45,602 nucleotides of DNA from a virus, in IMG/VR virus record IMGVR_UViG_3300033388_002544, positions 1 to 45,602 of that record; one strand, written 5' to 3'. Position numbers and translations under genes: made by a program. Numbering within the stretch: the first letter of the stretch is position 1; every line of letters starts with the position of its first letter. Of this stretch, positions 6,512 through 13,464 are shown one piece after another. The notes beneath the pieces are model-generated. The model saw only the letters and a list, made by a program, of their open reading frames with translations. It searched no databases and was not told the DNA's origin.

Positions 6512-6737
6512 AGAACAAGCAGAAAAGCAGTTAGTCCAATCACGAAAAGACTTCAATCGCTTTTGTCCAGTTATTAATGGACCTTGCAAAGCTCCAGATT
6601 GTATGAGCTATGTCAAAGGACATATTTACAATTCCACTTCACTAACTACTCCATCACATGATGAACGCTATGCGTGCAGACAAGCTATGTGTAATCATCC
6701 ATTTATTTCAGGGATACTATACACAGATGATTTCTAA
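6504..6737 (+). CDS. Cys-rich small protein, 77 residues
   Basis: ATG after AAGGAGGTTAAAA, inside the end of the previous gene. Five Cys residues (FCPVINGPCKAPDC, ACRQAMC) suggest metal binding, possibly Fe-S. The motif CPVINGPCKAPDCMSY resembles short Cys-cluster proteins found near phage replication genes. The function is unknown. Confidence 0.75.
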   Translation: MTKEQAEKQLVQSRKDFNRFCPVINGPCKAPDCMSYVKGHIYNSTSLTTPSHDERYACRQAMCNHPFISGILYTDDF

Positions 6738-6754
6738 CAAGGAGGAAGATAAGA

Positions 6755-7168
6755 ATGGATGAAATACACATCCGCTGGCTCAAGAAAGCCTACGAACTAA
6801 GCTACACCCAAGAACTCTACATGCCATGTGCTAATATAAAAGAGCAGAAGAAGTTAGTACAGGAGCTTGTAAAAGAGCATATAAAAGTAAGAGATGCTGA
6901 TTCTACAGGGACTCCAAATATATCGATCACTGGAGTCTTTCGAGACGCAAAGCAGTGGATACGATTCAAAAGGGTAGATATAACTATTCATACTGCCTAC
7001 ATCAAAGATCTTAAAACTGGTCTTGTAGAAAAGGTGTCTATGGAAGAGCATGACGAAAGGTTTAGGAGATTAACCTTAATGAAGGAGGATGGGTATAGTC
7101 TTGAAGCTGTTGTAGAGATGGAAGAAGTTCCACTCACGCCAGAGGAGGAAGATATATGGAAGCAGTGA
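6755..7168 (+). CDS. Orphan early protein, 137 residues
   Basis: ATG after CAAGGAGGAAGATAAGA. Helical N-terminus (RWLKKAYELSYTQELYM), central beta-rich part (NISITGVFRDAKQWIRFKR), acidic C-terminus. Weakly similar to the protein at 4734 through the EEHxxxxRxxxLMKEdG segment. No function recognised. It overlaps the next gene by 13 bases. Confidence 0.78.
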   Translation: MDEIHIRWLKKAYELSYTQELYMPCANIKEQKKLVQELVKEHIKVRDADSTGTPNISITGVFRDAKQWIRFKRVDITIHTAYIKDLKTGLVEKVSMEEHDERFRRLTLMKEDGYSLEAVVEMEEVPLTPEEEDIWKQ

Positions 7169-7365
7169 CAGGCACAGACTCAAACAAAGGTGGACTGAAA
7201 TCAGTAGTCTTTGGAGAATCCTCAGCCAAAGATCTTGCTCATAACCTTAACCTTTGGCTGCATGAAAATAAGAATCCGAGGATTATATATACAACACAGA
7301 GTGAATGTATGGGAGTGCATAATCCACATATTACACTTGTAATTTTTTATTACCTTAGTGAATAG
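7156..7365 (+). CDS. Small orphan protein, 69 residues
   Basis: ATG inside the previous gene, after GAGGAGGAAGATAT. The segment DLAHNLNLWLHENKNPRIIY is helical followed by a strand, and the end (HITLVIFYYL) is hydrophobic. It resembles short phage proteins that bind or modify host factors only in size; no function assigned. Confidence 0.72.
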   Translation: MEAVTGTDSNKGGLKSVVFGESSAKDLAHNLNLWLHENKNPRIIYTTQSECMGVHNPHITLVIFYYLSE

Positions 7366-7373
7366 GAGGCTGC

Positions 7374-7463
7374 ATGGCAGAAACACTGCTCTTTATAGTA
7401 ATAATAATGGTATTTCTATGGTGCTGGGATTACTTAAATAATGATAAAGGAGATAAGGGATGA
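7374..7463 (+). CDS. Tiny single-pass membrane peptide, 29 residues
   Basis: ATG after AATAGGAGGCTGC. The peptide has one hydrophobic segment (LLFIVIIMVFLWCW) and a short charged tail (DYLNNDKGDKG). Its TGA overlaps the next ATG (ATGA), so it sits tightly in the operon. Too short to identify; membrane location is clear from the sequence. Confidence 0.65.
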   Translation: MAETLLFIVIIMVFLWCWDYLNNDKGDKG

Positions 7464-7765
7464 AGAAATATGAAAGACTTTCTGAGGTTGGTAAAGCTGC
7501 GATAAGAACCTATCTTACTACAAATACACTCACGCATAAAGAAATTGCTGCTAACTTTAACTGTAAAGCAAGCCTTGTTGGAGATATTTTCAGGCAAATG
7601 ACTGGTAATCATATAGCAATTCTAAGAAAAGTGCAGAAGTTACTTCAACGTTTAGAGACACTTCGTATATGTAAGAATGCACCTATAACTGAGAGACTCG
7701 CAGCAGTATTGAGGGATGAAATTGAAACATACTTGAGCTTTAAAGATAAGAAAGGAGGAAACTAA
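7460..7765 (+). CDS. Helix-turn-helix protein, 101 residues
   Basis: ATG coupled to the previous stop, after AAAGGAGATAAGG. Residues 10-50 look like a helix-turn-helix: THKEIAANFNCKASLVGDIF, where the first helix, the turn at NC and the recognition helix are evident. The C-terminal half is helical and basic. Probably a DNA-binding regulator or initiation factor of the early region; the target is unknown. It lies directly ahead of the ligase gene with one base between. Confidence 0.75.
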   Translation: MKKYERLSEVGKAAIRTYLTTNTLTHKEIAANFNCKASLVGDIFRQMTGNHIAILRKVQKLLQRLETLRICKNAPITERLAAVLRDEIETYLSFKDKKGGN

Positions 7766-8626
7766 ATGCCCACCCGGCCAGAACGATTCGGAATAATGCT
7801 ATGTTACCCTACTGAAGAAGGCAGAGTCCATCGCCTTGGTAACCAGTGTTTCGCCCAACCTAAACTCAATGGAGAACGCTGTCGTGTAGAATGGTTTCAT
7901 GGAGAGCCTATTCTTATCTCCTCCTATGGAAACCAATTCCAATACCTCGACCACATAACTCATACCATTAAAGAACTCTCCAGAAAAGAGGGAGAAGTCC
8001 CTTGGGATGGAGAACTCTATGTTCATGGCTGGCCCAGAGAAAGGATTCACTCTGCTTGCTCCAGGAAGGTTAATGAGAATCCTGATTCTGCTGCTCTCCA
8101 ACTCCATATCTTTGATTACCAGGACAACCTTAACACCCCTCAATGGCAGAGGATTGCCAAGATGAACCACCTAAAAAATACCTATATTGGTGCAGACCCA
8201 CTCCAATTTGTCCACACTAAAGCAATAGACACTATCAACTGGACAGATACTGCTCTAACATACTGTGACCTTGGCTACGAAGGAATTATTCTCCGACACC
8301 TTTTAGGAATCCATATTCTACAGCGAACAGTAACCATGCTCAAATTCAAACCCAGAGAAAAGGATGAGTACACTATCGTTGGAGTAAAGGAAGGAACTGG
8401 ATGGGCTAAGGGAATGCTCGGGGCTTTCATAGTCCAAGGAGAGGACAGCACTGAATTTGCAGTTGGCTCAGGGAAAACCCTTACAAAAGAAAGGAGAGGA
8501 AAGTTTTGGGAGATACGGGGAGAGTTACCTGGTAAAATGTTAGTTGTCAAGCATGAAAAACTTAAAACTGTAGGTGGGATTCCAGTTGCCTGCGTTGCTG
8601 AAGAAGTGAAAGGAGTTAACATATGA
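7766..8626 (+). CDS. ATP-dependent DNA ligase, 286 residues
   Basis: Seals nicks in DNA using ATP through a lysyl-adenylate. Motif I is QPKLNGER with catalytic Lys33, motif III is WDGELYV at 80-86, motif IV is EGIILR at 172-177 and motif V is MLKFKP at 191-196. A C-terminal OB-fold-like part follows (DEYTIVGVKEG, GAFIVQGED). The length suits the small phage and viral ligases that consist only of the nucleotidyltransferase and OB domains. Motif I has Asn-Gly where Asp-Gly is usual (KLNG instead of KxDG), a tolerated variant. It likely serves replication and recombination with the polymerase and nuclease encoded downstream. Its ATGA overlaps the next gene. Confidence 0.92.
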   Translation: MPTRPERFGIMLCYPTEEGRVHRLGNQCFAQPKLNGERCRVEWFHGEPILISSYGNQFQYLDHITHTIKELSRKEGEVPWDGELYVHGWPRERIHSACSRKVNENPDSAALQLHIFDYQDNLNTPQWQRIAKMNHLKNTYIGADPLQFVHTKAIDTINWTDTALTYCDLGYEGIILRHLLGIHILQRTVTMLKFKPREKDEYTIVGVKEGTGWAKGMLGAFIVQGEDSTEFAVGSGKTLTKERRGKFWEIRGELPGKMLVVKHEKLKTVGGIPVACVAEEVKGVNI

Positions 8627-8835
8627 TAGAGACTATGTATTCATTATTTAGAGTAGGAGATTATCTTCGTGGCTTTTGTAATGGTTATTTTGGTCGAGAT
8701 GATTATGCGGATAAGATTTGTATTCAAGTAAGACCAAAGTATGCATTATTTGAGTATGAAGATGGCACAGCCTGTGTACTTAATTTATCTGATAGTAGAA
8801 CATTAACACGGACAAAAATTGCAGCATGGTTATAA
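8623..8835 (+). CDS. Small orphan protein, 70 residues
   Basis: ATG overlaps the ligase stop, after AAAGGAGTTAAC. Contains GFCNGYFGRDDYADKICI and a beta-rich middle (QVRPKYALFEYEDGTACVL). No family assigned. The overlap indicates co-translation with the ligase. Confidence 0.72.
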   Translation: MIETMYSLFRVGDYLRGFCNGYFGRDDYADKICIQVRPKYALFEYEDGTACVLNLSDSRTLTRTKIAAWL

Positions 8836-8845
8836 GGAGGCCAGC

Positions 8846-9151
8846 ATGAACAAGACAGATTACAATCGGTTAGTTAGGCTACATGAAAGTGGCGTTTCAA
8901 GTGAAGTAATTATCTATGCAATCTTAGACTTATGCACCAGTAATGTAGAAGCAGCAAGTGTAATAATGAGATTACTTGATACCTCCTTACTTCCACACCA
9001 TCTGTTAGAGGCTCTTGGAGTTATAAAGAACTTGCTTGTTTCTATTGCTGTTGGTACATCTGAAGACCTTATAGCAAGTAAAAAAACAGCTCAGGATTTC
9101 ACAGATAAAATCCACAACCTGTTAAACAATTCGTCACCAACTGGAAAATAA
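8846..9151 (+). CDS. Helical orphan protein, 101 residues
   Basis: The start at 8846 is chosen for ATAAGGAGGCCAGC just upstream; a longer frame from 8819 lacks a ribosome site. Almost entirely helical (YNRLVRLHESGVSSEVIIYA; LLEALGVIKNLLVSIAV), with no motif I recognise. It is the last gene before the internal promoter at 9155. Confidence 0.75.
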   Translation: MNKTDYNRLVRLHESGVSSEVIIYAILDLCTSNVEAASVIMRLLDTSLLPHHLLEALGVIKNLLVSIAVGTSEDLIASKKTAQDFTDKIHNLLNNSSPTGK

Positions 9152-9154
9152 TTC

Positions 9155-9183
9155 TTGACATCTGGGAACAAAAAGCGTAGTAT
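9155..9183 (+). promoter_or_regulatory. Strong internal early promoter
   Basis: TTGACA (9155-9160), a 17-base spacer and TAGTAT (9178-9183), the best sigma70-type match in the early arm. It lies in the 96-base gap ahead of the ribbon-helix-helix gene, and its -10 box lies inside the first of two direct repeats. Confidence 0.75.
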
Positions 9184-9206
9184 GGTGAAACGATAATATG
9201 GTGAAA
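9178..9206 (+). promoter_or_regulatory. Putative operator: tandem 13-bp repeats
   Basis: TAGTATGGTGAAA (9178-9190) and TAATATGGTGAAA (9194-9206) differ at one position and lie 16 bases apart. They cover the -10 box and start point of the promoter at 9155. Ribbon-helix-helix repressors often bind tandem repeats, and such a gene is the first one transcribed, so autoregulation is the simplest reading. Confidence 0.6.
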
Positions 9207-9247
9207 GGATTTTGGAGCTACTAACTAATAAAGGAGGTGAAAATTAA

Positions 9248-9394
9248 GTGGGTAAGACAGTACAGACTACCCTTTCTAAAGATAACTGGCAACTGCTACG
9301 TACAGAGGCAGGAGAGTTAGAAATCAGTCTGTACGAATTGATCAGAGCAATATTGCTCAAACACATTCAAGATAAGGAGAAACAACATGGCTGA
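9248..9394 (+). CDS. Ribbon-helix-helix DNA-binding protein, 48 residues
   Basis: Starts at GTG after AAAGGAGGTGAAAATTAA. The whole protein fits the ribbon-helix-helix (CopG/Arc) fold: strand VQTTLSK, helix DNWQLLRTEAGELE, turn ISL, helix YELIRAILLKHI. It would act as a dimer, probably a repressor of its own promoter, where two tandem 13-bp repeats lie. It overlaps the next gene by eight bases. Confidence 0.8.
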   Translation: MGKTVQTTLSKDNWQLLRTEAGELEISLYELIRAILLKHIQDKEKQHG

Positions 9395-9806
9395 AAATGA
9401 AGTCCCGGAAGCACCTAAGAAAAACCGAAAGTTACTGAAAGAAGTAAACTATGAAACTGGAGTTATTACTATTGAAGCTGTGGGTGGATCTAAGGGAGTC
9501 ATGACCTTCCCTTTTGCAGATCTCCCTGAAACTATGCAGGCTAAGCTTGGCCCCTTTGGCGCCTCACATAAACTCGGTGACGCAGCCTCCAGTGTCAAAG
9601 GTGTTGAAGCAGAAAATGCTATCCTTCGTGTCTGGGAAGGTATGAAGAAAAACGAATGGAGTACACGTAGTCCATCTACTCCCAAGATTCCGCTGGCTGA
9701 TATCGCTGCGAACTACAAAAACCTTGATCCGAAACAGCAGAAGATCGCCAAACAGACTTTGGAACTCATGGGAATTAAACTGCCACCCGAGTTGATCGGA
9801 GACTAA
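9387..9806 (+). CDS. Orphan early protein, 139 residues
   Basis: ATG after ATAAGGAGAAACAAC, overlapping the end of the ribbon-helix-helix gene. Mixed N-terminal beta region (TGVITIEAVGGSKGVMTFPF), central helices and a Lys/Pro-rich C-terminal part (SPSTPKIPLADIAANYK). No family named. Codon use is slightly richer in GC than its neighbours (AACCTTGATCCGAAACAG), so it may be highly expressed. Followed by a strong stem-loop. Confidence 0.8.
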   Translation: MAENEVPEAPKKNRKLLKEVNYETGVITIEAVGGSKGVMTFPFADLPETMQAKLGPFGASHKLGDAASSVKGVEAENAILRVWEGMKKNEWSTRSPSTPKIPLADIAANYKNLDPKQQKIAKQTLELMGIKLPPELIGD

Positions 9807-9816
9807 TACCTAAACT

Positions 9817-9889
9817 GGAAGCAGGGAAGGAGCTAAACTCTAAACTTCGGATGGGTGGGGAGCAGCTCAGAAAGGTCTTCCCTGCTTCC
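9817..9889 (+). terminator. 13-bp stem-loop, terminator-like
   Basis: GGAAGCAGGGAAG (9817-9829) is perfectly complementary to CTTCCCTGCTTCC (9877-9889). GAGCT (9830-9834) can pair with AGCTC (9864-9868) inside the loop. TTTC follows, a weak U-tract. It may terminate part of the transcripts from the 9155 promoter or protect the 3' end. Confidence 0.6.
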
Positions 9890-9913
9890 TTTCAACTCAC
9901 CAAAACCCAAGCA

Positions 9914-9928
9914 TGTCAATTTTTGACA
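9914..9928. promoter_or_regulatory. Dispersed palindrome, site 3
   Basis: TGTCAATTTTTGACA, followed six bases later by ACTTAG. It lies between the stem-loop and the nuclease gene. Confidence 0.75.
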
Positions 9929-9996
9929 AGCATTACTTAGAACCTCCTCAAGTGGTATAAGACCACACAAGCTTATAAGAAGCGAAGGAGATACAT

Positions 9997-10941
9997 ATGC
10001 AAGACAACAATGAAACCACATCTTTATACAACCTTACCTCCCCACTCCTCATAGATAATTCAAAACGCTCCAACTTTGTAGCATGCCCAATGAAATACTA
10101 CTGGCCATACATACGAGGAATGCATCCTATCAATGGATCAACAGCTCTCCGCTACGGTGTAGTATGGCATAAAGCAATGGAAGCGTTTTATGGTGCTGTG
10201 AAGGAGTTTGGATGGAATTCAGGAACTATTATAGAGAAGGCTATGCTGGCAGCGAAAGCAGAGTGGGAAAGTTACTCTGCTAAGCAGACCTTCTGGGACG
10301 ATTACAGAACTTTAGAGAATCTCATAATTTCTCTTCTTGCCTTTATTGATCATTTTGCTGGGGATGAAGGGATGATTGAGATTATAGAACCTGAAACTAA
10401 GTTCAAGATTTTGATGCCTGCTACAGACGTAGTAGAGGAATTTTACTTCACAGGTAAGATTGATCTTGAGCTTCTGTTGAATGGTAGATTCTGGTTAAAT
10501 GATCATAAAACAACTGGAGCAGCATTATCCCGGCAGACACAATTACTTAATAGATCACCACAATTCATGGGGTATAGTTATGCTGCAGAGAGAGTGATGG
10601 AGCAGAAGCCAGATGGTGCTCTTGTAACCTTCCATCACCTTTCAGCTTACAAATCTAAAAAGACTGGTCTTTACGGCAAGCCAAAGATTGACTTTGCTCG
10701 TATTCCACAAGTCTATTCCCAAGAAGATATTGATGATTGGAAGGATTCTTTCTATGATACTGTCAAACAAATTCAATGGTGCACTGAAAGAAACCATTGG
10801 CCTAAGAGATTTGACTCTTGCTACCAATATGGACTATGCCAGTATGCCTTTCTGTGTGACCAGCATCGAAAAGAAGGGGAAGAGGTTTTAGAAGACCATT
10901 TTTATGTTGATGTTCCTTGGGATGTTTTGAGTGAGGATTAG
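9997..10941 (+). CDS. Cas4/RecB-like PD-(D/E)XK nuclease with Fe-S cysteines, 314 residues
   Basis: Likely a DNA exonuclease for recombination. His58 in VVWHKAME, Asp155 in GKIDLEL and Asp169-x-Lys171 in NDHKTT, and Gln189 in the SPQFMGYSYAAE helix make the active site of this superfamily. One Cys at residue 30 (VACPMKYYW) and three at 275, 281 and 287 (CYQYGLCQYAFLC) are placed as in the 4Fe-4S cluster of AddB/Cas4 proteins. The neighbour at 11298 is a Sak4-like ATPase, so the pair may act as a recombination module. No CRISPR genes are nearby. The start follows GCGAAGGAGATACAT. Confidence 0.85.
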   Translation: MQDNNETTSLYNLTSPLLIDNSKRSNFVACPMKYYWPYIRGMHPINGSTALRYGVVWHKAMEAFYGAVKEFGWNSGTIIEKAMLAAKAEWESYSAKQTFWDDYRTLENLIISLLAFIDHFAGDEGMIEIIEPETKFKILMPATDVVEEFYFTGKIDLELLLNGRFWLNDHKTTGAALSRQTQLLNRSPQFMGYSYAAERVMEQKPDGALVTFHHLSAYKSKKTGLYGKPKIDFARIPQVYSQEDIDDWKDSFYDTVKQIQWCTERNHWPKRFDSCYQYGLCQYAFLCDQHRKEGEEVLEDHFYVDVPWDVLSED

Positions 10942-10944
10942 GTA

Positions 10945-11298
10945 ATGCCTATATATGATTTAAGAAAACTTGCATGGGAAGCGTTGATGAAAGAGTGTGA
11001 TTTGCAAGCTAAAGTAGCGGAAGAGTTGACAGTTAGTATACTTGCTGGTAAATTAGGCTTAAAAGGAGGTGACAAAATGATAGCATATCAATGTGAATGT
11101 GGAGCATTTGCTGATACTATGCCAGATGAGGAAACTTTTCTCTTTCGGCATTCAAATGGAGATCACAAACTGAATGTGCACGTATTCTTTGCTGGCGCAG
11201 ACCCTATGAAGACAGATCTCTGCCTCAAGTGTAAGATGAAATATCTCCGTCTTTCACTTGAACGGCTACAAAAAAGACGAGATAAAGGAGAGGTATAA
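10945..11298 (+). CDS. Putative zinc-binding protein with nested in-frame start, 117 or 73 residues
   Basis: The ATG at 10945 follows GTGAGGATTAGGTA, a moderate ribosome site. A second ATG in the same frame at 11077 follows AAAAGGAGGTGACAAA, a much stronger one. The first 44 residues are helical (YDLRKLAWEALMKECDLQAK). The 73-residue C-terminal part carries CECG, two His (FRHSNGDHK) and CLKC, consistent with a zinc finger, and ends in a basic helix. Both products may be made, or the two parts may once have been separate genes. The stop overlaps the next start. Confidence 0.75.
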   Translation: MPIYDLRKLAWEALMKECDLQAKVAEELTVSILAGKLGLKGGDKMIAYQCECGAFADTMPDEETFLFRHSNGDHKLNVHVFFAGADPMKTDLCLKCKMKYLRLSLERLQKRRDKGEV

Positions 11299-12080
11299 TG
11301 GCAACAACATTTGATCCAAAGAAACCACCTGAGCCATATGCTCTTAAAAGCGCAAAGGATGTTACAATAGATAGTGAGTTCCATAAAACCTTTGTGCTTG
11401 GAGACTACGGTTCTGGTAAGTCAGTATTTGCCAGCACCTATCCTACTCCTGGCTACGTCTTTGACTTCGACAAAGGAATTATGGGGTATAGAGGAAAGGA
11501 TTTTAACTACGACCAATTTGAGTTAAGTCCTAAAGGATGGGTAGAATTTGAAAAGACTTTTTTGTACATAAGGAAGCAGGTAGAAGCTGGAGTATATCAG
11601 ACTGTAATAGTGGACAGTACTACTACTATGACTGACATTGCTATGGAGCGAGCACTTCAGTTAGACCCCAAGAGGACAGATGAAGGTGGACCATTATGGA
11701 ATGTGCATTATCAAATTGTGAAGAATCTGATGGAACCTAAACTCCACGCCCTCATGCGACTCCCTTGTAATGTAGTTATGAATGGTCATTGGAAGGTTAC
11801 AACCGATCAGAAAACAGGTGCTATACTGAGTGTTGATCCATTGTTGACTGGTCAGCTTGCAGAAAAGGTTCCTGGTTACTTTGATGAAGTCTACGCTTCT
11901 TTTGTTAAGACTGTCAATGGACAGCCTAAGTACACTATTAGACTGGTAACTAAAGGATTCTACAAAGCAAGGAGTAGGATAAGTGGTCCAGCAAGACTGC
12001 TTCCTGATGAACTTCCGAATGACTATAATGAGTTAAGGAAAGCCATAAATAAGGCTAAAGAAAAGGAAGGAGGTGAATAA
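11298..12080 (+). CDS. Sak4-like RecA-fold ATPase, 260 residues
   Basis: Walker A is GDYGSGKS (35-42, Lys41) and Walker B TVIVDS (102-107). The arrangement and size match phage RecA-like P-loop proteins of the Sak4 / AAA_24 type, which anneal single strands in recombination and often occur with an ssDNA-binding protein. Here a Cas4-like nuclease lies upstream and an acidic ssDNA-binding-like protein downstream, the usual company. The start follows AAAGGAGAGGTATA and the stop lies close to the next start. Confidence 0.85.
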   Translation: MATTFDPKKPPEPYALKSAKDVTIDSEFHKTFVLGDYGSGKSVFASTYPTPGYVFDFDKGIMGYRGKDFNYDQFELSPKGWVEFEKTFLYIRKQVEAGVYQTVIVDSTTTMTDIAMERALQLDPKRTDEGGPLWNVHYQIVKNLMEPKLHALMRLPCNVVMNGHWKVTTDQKTGAILSVDPLLTGQLAEKVPGYFDEVYASFVKTVNGQPKYTIRLVTKGFYKARSRISGPARLLPDELPNDYNELRKAINKAKEKEGGE

Positions 12081-12081
12081 A

Positions 12082-12267
12082 GTGAAATATCAAATTTTAT
12101 GCGTATTTACACCGACTGGAAAAACATACACATTTAAGAATGCAGATATTATTTGTGATAATGAAACAGTATTACAGTTTAACTATGCTGCTATGTCGGA
12201 TGGTAAAGTTAAGACAGCCACATTCCCAAAAGCTACACTTTGTGGTTGGTCTGTAACTTCAGAATAA
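12082..12267 (+). CDS. Small beta-rich protein, 61 residues
   Basis: A GTG start at 12082 is preferred, since AAGGAGGTG lies six bases upstream; an in-frame GTG at 12073 has weaker signals. The product is beta-rich (KYQILCVFTPTGKTYTFKN). No family recognised. It lies between the Sak4-like ATPase and the ssDNA-binding-like protein, and may take part in the same complex. Confidence 0.65.
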   Translation: MKYQILCVFTPTGKTYTFKNADIICDNETVLQFNYAAMSDGKVKTATFPKATLCGWSVTSE

Positions 12268-12295
12268 TTCACCAACAACTAAAAGGAGAAACAAA

Positions 12296-12781
12296 ATGAC
12301 AGACACAGACACAGAAGCACCTCAGATCAATGCAGACTTTTCCCTGGAAGATGAGTACAAAGAAGATCCTCTTGCACCACAGGGACAGTATTTTGGTAAT
12401 CTTGTCGGAGTAGTAGTGAACTCAGATGCCCAGTGCATTGAATTCAAAGTCGTCCTTGCTGAGAATGGTGGAGTTATGTCTGACGGTGAAACACCAGTGG
12501 ATGGCTCTGAGCATTACAACAGGGTATGGCTGCCGAAACCTGGAGACGAGGATATCCAGTCCAAAGGGGGAAAGGGAAATAAGAGGCAGACTAAAATCAA
12601 CATGATGAAAACATTTGCAGATGGTATGAAGATCAACATGGATTCTCCGAAGGTAATCATGGAGTCTATTGATGAAGGAGTCTGGGTTGGAATTTCTGTA
12701 GTTGTAAAGCTGGATGTTGAGACGTATGAAGGTGTTACCAGGAATGTTGTGAAGAAGATGGTTGTTAATCCAGAAGGGTAG
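12296..12781 (+). CDS. Acidic ssDNA-binding-like protein, 161 residues (or 197 by readthrough)
   Basis: ATG after AAAAGGAGAAACAAA. Acidic N-terminus (SLEDEYKEDPLAPQGQY) and beta-rich core (FGNLVGVVVNSDAQCIEFKV; WVGISVVVKLDVETYEG), as in OB-fold proteins found beside Sak4 genes. The assignment rests on context and fold impression, not a clear motif. Its TAG at 12779-12781 is followed in frame by 35 open codons (KNCAGSIVEFMRQNVAPVDS onward) ending in TAG at 12887, just before the next ribosome site, and by a 15-bp stem starting seven bases after the stop. Confidence 0.6.
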   Translation: MTDTDTEAPQINADFSLEDEYKEDPLAPQGQYFGNLVGVVVNSDAQCIEFKVVLAENGGVMSDGETPVDGSEHYNRVWLPKPGDEDIQSKGGKGNKRQTKINMMKTFADGMKINMDSPKVIMESIDEGVWVGISVVVKLDVETYEGVTRNVVKKMVVNPEG

Positions 12782-12788
12782 AAGAATT

Positions 12789-12876
12789 GTGCTGGCAGCA
12801 TTGTAGAGTTCATGAGGCAGAACGTAGCACCAGTAGACTCCTTCTACCAAAAAGGGATGCGCAATGCTGCCAGTAC
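12789..12876 (+). other. 15-bp stem-loop directly after an in-frame TAG
   Basis: GTGCTGGCAGCATTG (12789-12803) pairs with CAATGCTGCCAGTAC (12862-12876), 14 Watson-Crick pairs and one G-U. The loop is 58 bases with a minor GTAG/CTAC helix. No U-tract follows, so it is a poor intrinsic terminator. It fills most of the gap between two genes and lies seven bases after a stop codon. Confidence 0.7.
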
Positions 12877-12898
12877 TACTCATTCGTAGGAGCACATA

Positions 12899-13114
12899 AT
12901 GTTATTTAAAGATCTGTACCCAAACATCCTTAACATGACCCCAGAAGAATACATAGCTTTCTTCCTTATGTACAGAGAGAAAAGGCATAAGGATTTAATT
13001 GAAACTGAGGTTCTTTTAGTCAAACGTAGGAAGGGAAGTAAAAAGTCATCTAAAGCTAAGATAGGTGTATCTCTTGAACAGTTACAACTTCTTAAGGAGG
13101 TGGGATTGTTATGA
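12899..13114 (+). CDS. Small basic protein, 71 residues
   Basis: ATG after CGTAGGAGCACATA. Helical N-terminus (DLYPNILNMTPEEYIAFFLM), basic middle (KRRKGSKKSSKAK), C-terminal helix. Could bind nucleic acid, but no family is recognised. The end contains the ribosome site of the next gene. Confidence 0.7.
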   Translation: MLFKDLYPNILNMTPEEYIAFFLMYREKRHKDLIETEVLLVKRRKGSKKSSKAKIGVSLEQLQLLKEVGLL

Positions 13115-13464
13115 AGAAATACGTTAATAACTATTGGCCAGGAAACTATATAATAATAGAATCCCCATACCAGGGAGAAATAGAACGAAATATTCTTTAC
13201 GCCAGAAGATGTATGAGAGACTCTATTCATAATGGAGAGTGGCCATTTGCCTCTCACCTGCTATATACTCAAGAAGGTATATTAAATGATTCCATTCCTA
13301 TTGAAAGAGAGATAGGATTAGTATGCTGTGAAATGTGGAGTAGGAAAGCAGATGTAATTGTATTCTATATTGACTATGGAATGTCAGATGGGATGAAGAG
13401 AGCAGAAGAAGCTGCTATTACTAATGGAAGAACTATTGTTTTTAGAAAGATTGGGAGAAAATAA
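13111..13464 (+). CDS. Nucleoside 2-deoxyribosyltransferase-like protein, 117 residues
   Basis: ATG after TTAAGGAGGTGGGATTGTT. The sequence IIIESPYQGEIERNILYARR, then PFASHLLYTQEGILND and EREIGL, followed by ADVIVFYIDYGMSDGM, fits the DUF4406/DUF7768 branch of the nucleoside 2-deoxyribosyltransferase fold common in phages. A role in nucleotide salvage or base modification is plausible, and the neighbouring methyltransferase is compatible with DNA modification, but the substrate is unknown. Confidence 0.7.
   Translation: MKKYVNNYWPGNYIIIESPYQGEIERNILYARRCMRDSIHNGEWPFASHLLYTQEGILNDSIPIEREIGLVCCEMWSRKADVIVFYIDYGMSDGMKRAEEAAITNGRTIVFRKIGRK

Larger units (their letters stand above)
9807..9996. 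other. Intergenic region, 190 bases
   Basis: No gene. It contains the stem-loop at 9817-9889 and a dispersed palindrome at 9914-9928, followed by ACTTAG and the ribosome site of the nuclease gene. Confidence 0.7.

Noticed and set aside
9997-10941. CRISPR-Cas locus suggested by the Cas4-like protein
   Set aside because: No repeats with regular spacers and no other cas genes; the neighbours are phage recombination genes.
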